DNA of 64,000 nt, from the NCBI RefSeq assembly GCF_003434055.1, contig NZ_QVEX01000001.1, forward strand, positions 186,001-250,000. The letters are read 5' to 3'. The translations under genes were made by a program, and so were the position numbers. This document shows positions 61,325-64,000 of this stretch, in pieces. The DNA is from Enterocloster aldenensis. Lineage in GTDB: Bacteria > Bacillota > Clostridia > Lachnospirales > Lachnospiraceae. Each line of letters starts with the position of its first letter. Positions within the stretch are counted from its first letter, which is position 1. The notes beneath the pieces are model-generated. The model did not search any database. It saw only the letters and a list, made by a program, of their open reading frames with translations, and had not been told where the DNA came from.

Positions 61325-62863
61325 CTATTCCTCCTGCAGTTCCTGTTGGATTTTAGAATCCTGCTGAACTTCTTTTCCTCTTTTAAGGGCCTTTATATTG
61401 GCATAAATCAGATAAACAGTCAGCAGCAGTATGCCGATACAAAGCGGCCTGGTAAGCACATATAACAAAATACTTTTTCCCTGGGCAGAGACAATGGTGT
61501 ACGTCCTGACAAAATTACTTTCTATAATACTGCCCAGGATCAGTCCCAAAACCACCGGTGTGTTAGGAATCCCAAGCTTAGCCAGTAGGACGCCGAAGAT
61601 GCCCATGCCAATGGCCACGATTACATCATATACGGAATTGTTCACACTGTATGCGCCAATCAGGGAACACATCAACACTACCGGAATGATATGCCGTATA
61701 TTCAGCTTGAGAATGGATGCAAAGACAGGAATGCCAAAGACTCCGATAGCCACCATGATTACTGCTGCCAGAAACATTCCAAATATAAAGGTATAAACAA
61801 TCTCTCCATGATCCACGAACAGCCTTTGTCCAGGAACCAGGCCATGAATGGTCAATGCGCCGAACATGATGGCCGAGGTGGAGGATCCCGGTATCCCCAG
61901 GGACAGCATGGGGACCAGGGAACCGCCTACTGCCGCATTGTTTGCACTTTCCGGCGCAACAATTCCCGCCGGATTGCCCTGGCCGAAGGTGCCTTCCCTG
62001 TCCCTTCCCTTGGCTTCCCCATAGGCCAGAAAGGAAGCAATCGCGCCTCCGGTCCCGGGCAATATACCTATAAATGTCCCAATTGCGGAAGATTTCAGTA
62101 AAACGCCCTTATATTTTTTCCAGGTTTCCTTCCAGATGTCCGGGAACCTTACCTGTTTAAGCTGCAGGGCAGTCTGATTCCCACCCGGTTCCTCCAGCCC
62201 GGTTCCCTGTTTAATCATTTCTGCAATGGCAAACAGACCAATGATTGCAGGTATCAGGTTGATACCGCCCCTGAGGGCCCTGGCCCCAAAAGTAAAACGC
62301 ATGGCGCCTGTGTTCCCGTCAATCCCTATCATGGCAAGGAACAGGCCGGCAAGCGCTGCCAGCAGTCCCTTCGGAACATTTTTCCCGGTAAGGCTACCTA
62401 CAATGGTCAGGCCGCATATGGCTAAAAGCATCATCTCCGGAGGCCCGAACATAACCGAGATGCTTGACAGTACAGGCGCGAAAAACAGCAGGACCACCAA
62501 TCCTATGATACTGCCTATCCCGCTGGCGATAACGGAAAAATATAAGGCGCTTTTCCCTTCCCCTTTCCTGGTCATCTGGTATCCCTCCAAAGCAGTACAG
62601 GATGCCTCTGCTGTTCCCGGACAATTAATCAGGATTCCCGATATGGATCCGCCATAGGACGAGCCAAGATAAATCCCGCCCAGAAATAATAGCCCCTGTT
62701 CCGGTCTCATGGCATAGGTAAATGGCAGCATGACCGCTATCCCAATCCCCCCATTCATACCGGGTATGGCTCCCAGTACCACACCTGCAGCAGTGCCCAG
62801 GAAACACACCACCAGTGTCTGAATACTGAACAAATTAACCAGTACCTGTGTCATCAGCTCCAT
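61325..62863 (-). CDS. tctA: Tripartite tricarboxylate transporter permease TctA
   Basis: 512 residues from ATG 62863 after GGAGAGGGG. About 12 hydrophobic segments and the TctA signatures GAIPGMNGGIGIAVMLPFTY, GILPGTGGAIASFLAYGEAK and LGIPGSSTSAIMFGAL. It imports carboxylates with the binding protein TctC. The small TctB subunit gene is not between tctC and tctA; it may be absent or elsewhere. Confidence 0.88.
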   Translation of the reverse strand: MELMTQVLVNLFSIQTLVVCFLGTAAGVVLGAIPGMNGGIGIAVMLPFTYAMRPEQGLLFLGGIYLGSSYGGSISGILINCPGTAEASCTALEGYQMTRKGEGKSALYFSVIASGIGSIIGLVVLLFFAPVLSSISVMFGPPEMMLLAICGLTIVGSLTGKNVPKGLLAALAGLFLAMIGIDGNTGAMRFTFGARALRGGINLIPAIIGLFAIAEMIKQGTGLEEPGGNQTALQLKQVRFPDIWKETWKKYKGVLLKSSAIGTFIGILPGTGGAIASFLAYGEAKGRDREGTFGQGNPAGIVAPESANNAAVGGSLVPMLSLGIPGSSTSAIMFGALTIHGLVPGQRLFVDHGEIVYTFIFGMFLAAVIMVAIGVFGIPVFASILKLNIRHIIPVVLMCSLIGAYSVNNSVYDVIVAIGMGIFGVLLAKLGIPNTPVVLGLILGSIIESNFVRTYTIVSAQGKSILLYVLTRPLCIGILLLTVYLIYANIKALKRGKEVQQDSKIQQELQEE

Positions 62864-62884
62864 TTGCCGCACCCCTCTCCGGTT

Positions 62885-63946
62885 TTATTTTGTCAACATG
62901 GCCTTTCTCATAGCAAAATCTTCTTTTAAAAATGCATCCAGCTCCGGTCCTGTCAGCAGCGCGGGTTCCTCATCAATACCAGAAACACTGTCCCTGATTT
63001 CCCCATCATATCCCTGCTTTAAATTTTCTACCAGGACATCCACCACTGAATCGGGAAGGCCCTTTGGTCCCACCAGCATCCTGATTGCCGGGTTGGCAAT
63101 CCCATATCCCTGCTCCGCAAAAGTGGGGACATCCGGAAATGTTCCAAGACGCTCCGACAGCATGATGCCCAATACGTTCAGATCCTGTTCCTGGGCCTGT
63201 GAGATAAACTTGGCGCTCAGGATCCCGGCTTCAATATGCCCGCCCAGCAAATCAGCCAGGACCTTGTTGCCGCCTTCATACACAACACCCGTGGTGACAA
63301 TCCCCATTTTTTCATTCATCAGGTCCAGCGACAGGTTCTGTATCGCAGACGGTAACGCAACGGTCATCTCTCCGGGCTTTTCCTTGGCCTTTTGGATAAA
63401 ATCCTCCAGTCCGTTCATATCCGTGCCCTTTTTCAAGACCAGGATATCCCCTGTTGTATTCAGTCCTGCGATATAAGTGAAATCCTCTGTGGTAAAATCA
63501 CATTCACCTGCCCCATATACGAAATTAGCCACATCCGTATTAGAGAATACCCCCAGTGTATAGCCGTCGGCATCTGCATCCGCAATATCCCCCATACCGA
63601 CCAGGCCGCTTGCACTGCCATTATTAATAATCACAATGGCCTTTCCCAATGTTTTTTCAAGCGGTGTACAGACAGCCCTTGCCATGGCATCTGTCCCGCC
63701 CCCGGCCGCTGCCGTGACAATGCATTGAATCTCTTTCTCAGGATATGCAGCGGATGCCGCTGTCTTATCCTCTGGTTTATCACCTGCCTTATCGCCTGAT
63801 TCCGGCCCCTTAATTGTCTCGGCCGCTGCCTTCACCGAAGTCTCCTTGGTTCCGTCCCCGCTCTTTGTACATCCGCACAAGACCGCTGCTGCCATTAACG
63901 CTGCACATACTGATACCCATAATTTTTTTGTTCCTCTTCTCCTCAT
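62885..63946 (-). CDS. tctC: TctC-type substrate-binding lipoprotein
   Basis: 353 residues from ATG 63946, after AAAGGAAGG. Lipoprotein signal LWVSVCAALMAAAVLCGC, Ser/Lys/Asp linker, then the Bug fold: PEKEIQCIVTAAAGGGTDAM, INNGSASGLVGMGDIADADA and YGIANPAIRMLVGPKGLPDS. Captures a carboxylate for TctA. First gene of the TctC-TctA-sulfatase operon. Confidence 0.9.
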   Translation of the reverse strand: MRRRGTKKLWVSVCAALMAAAVLCGCTKSGDGTKETSVKAAAETIKGPESGDKAGDKPEDKTAASAAYPEKEIQCIVTAAAGGGTDAMARAVCTPLEKTLGKAIVIINNGSASGLVGMGDIADADADGYTLGVFSNTDVANFVYGAGECDFTTEDFTYIAGLNTTGDILVLKKGTDMNGLEDFIQKAKEKPGEMTVALPSAIQNLSLDLMNEKMGIVTTGVVYEGGNKVLADLLGGHIEAGILSAKFISQAQEQDLNVLGIMLSERLGTFPDVPTFAEQGYGIANPAIRMLVGPKGLPDSVVDVLVENLKQGYDGEIRDSVSGIDEEPALLTGPELDAFLKEDFAMRKAMLTK

Positions 63947-64000
63947 AAGATTCCTTCCTTTCTTCTGCCGGGGCATGTTTCAATACTGCCAGATACCAGG

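Overview
The window looks like a chromosome segment of a gut Lachnospiraceae (Clostridium cluster XIVa, Enterocloster-like). This is inferred from Firmicutes ribosome binding sites, moderate GC in the housekeeping parts, a yjdF riboswitch, a CptIN toxin locus and TnpV/VapE-type mobile elements. No rRNA or tRNA gene was recognised, so genus is a guess.

Layout. (1) 1-5.4 kb: partial WYL regulator, XRE regulator plus peptide deformylase, YjdF with its leader RNA, a DUF305 surface protein, an N-terminally truncated NhaC antiporter and an orphan gene. (2) 5.4-15.2 kb: a sugar-catabolic cluster with ABC importer, SDR dehydrogenase, YjbQ, archaeal-type triosephosphate-isomerase homologue, TIM-barrel epimerase, LacI regulator and FGGY kinase. 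Three near-identical palindromes with core ACGTTGTAA lie on its two promoters. The enzyme set resembles tetritol/tetrulose pathways. (3) 15.3-20.7 kb: acetyltransferase, DUF3795 protein, ECF sigma factor, a decaying TetR/DUF2871 operon and a type I toxin-antitoxin locus. (4) 20.73-58.03 kb: a tandem array of elements at the 3' end of guaA. (5) 58-64 kb: guaA, a sulfatase, and TctA/TctC transporter genes.

The guaA array is the main discovery. Att-like cores occur at 20734, 21580, 49735 and 58018. Each left end has an 11-bp-spaced repeat pair starting exactly 115 bp from the core; each right end has a pair starting exactly 77 bp before the core. Two repeat types (AGAGCCA and GTTATCA) separate two integrase specificities. 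This divides the region into remnant D (20734-21591, only a CptIN type III toxin-antitoxin locus), element A (21580-49746) and element B (49735-58029).

Element A is a defence island: XRE regulator, hsdM, a HEPN-like protein, hsdS, GNAT, hsdR, AIPR, RhuM and DUF4297-HerA, plus RepA, DnaC-like, MobC, integrase, Xis and regulator. Its hsdS is split by a nested 9.9-kb serine-recombinase element C (about 31526-41443) with relaxase, CHC2 primase-like protein, VapE and recombinase. Joining the flanks at a shared ATAT restores one 424-codon hsdS frame. Element B carries an AT-rich cassette of a dual-OB-like protein and two DUF488 proteins, a DUF6809 protein with a divergent regulator, MobV relaxase, RepA-like ATPase, MobC-like protein, integrase, Xis and regulator.
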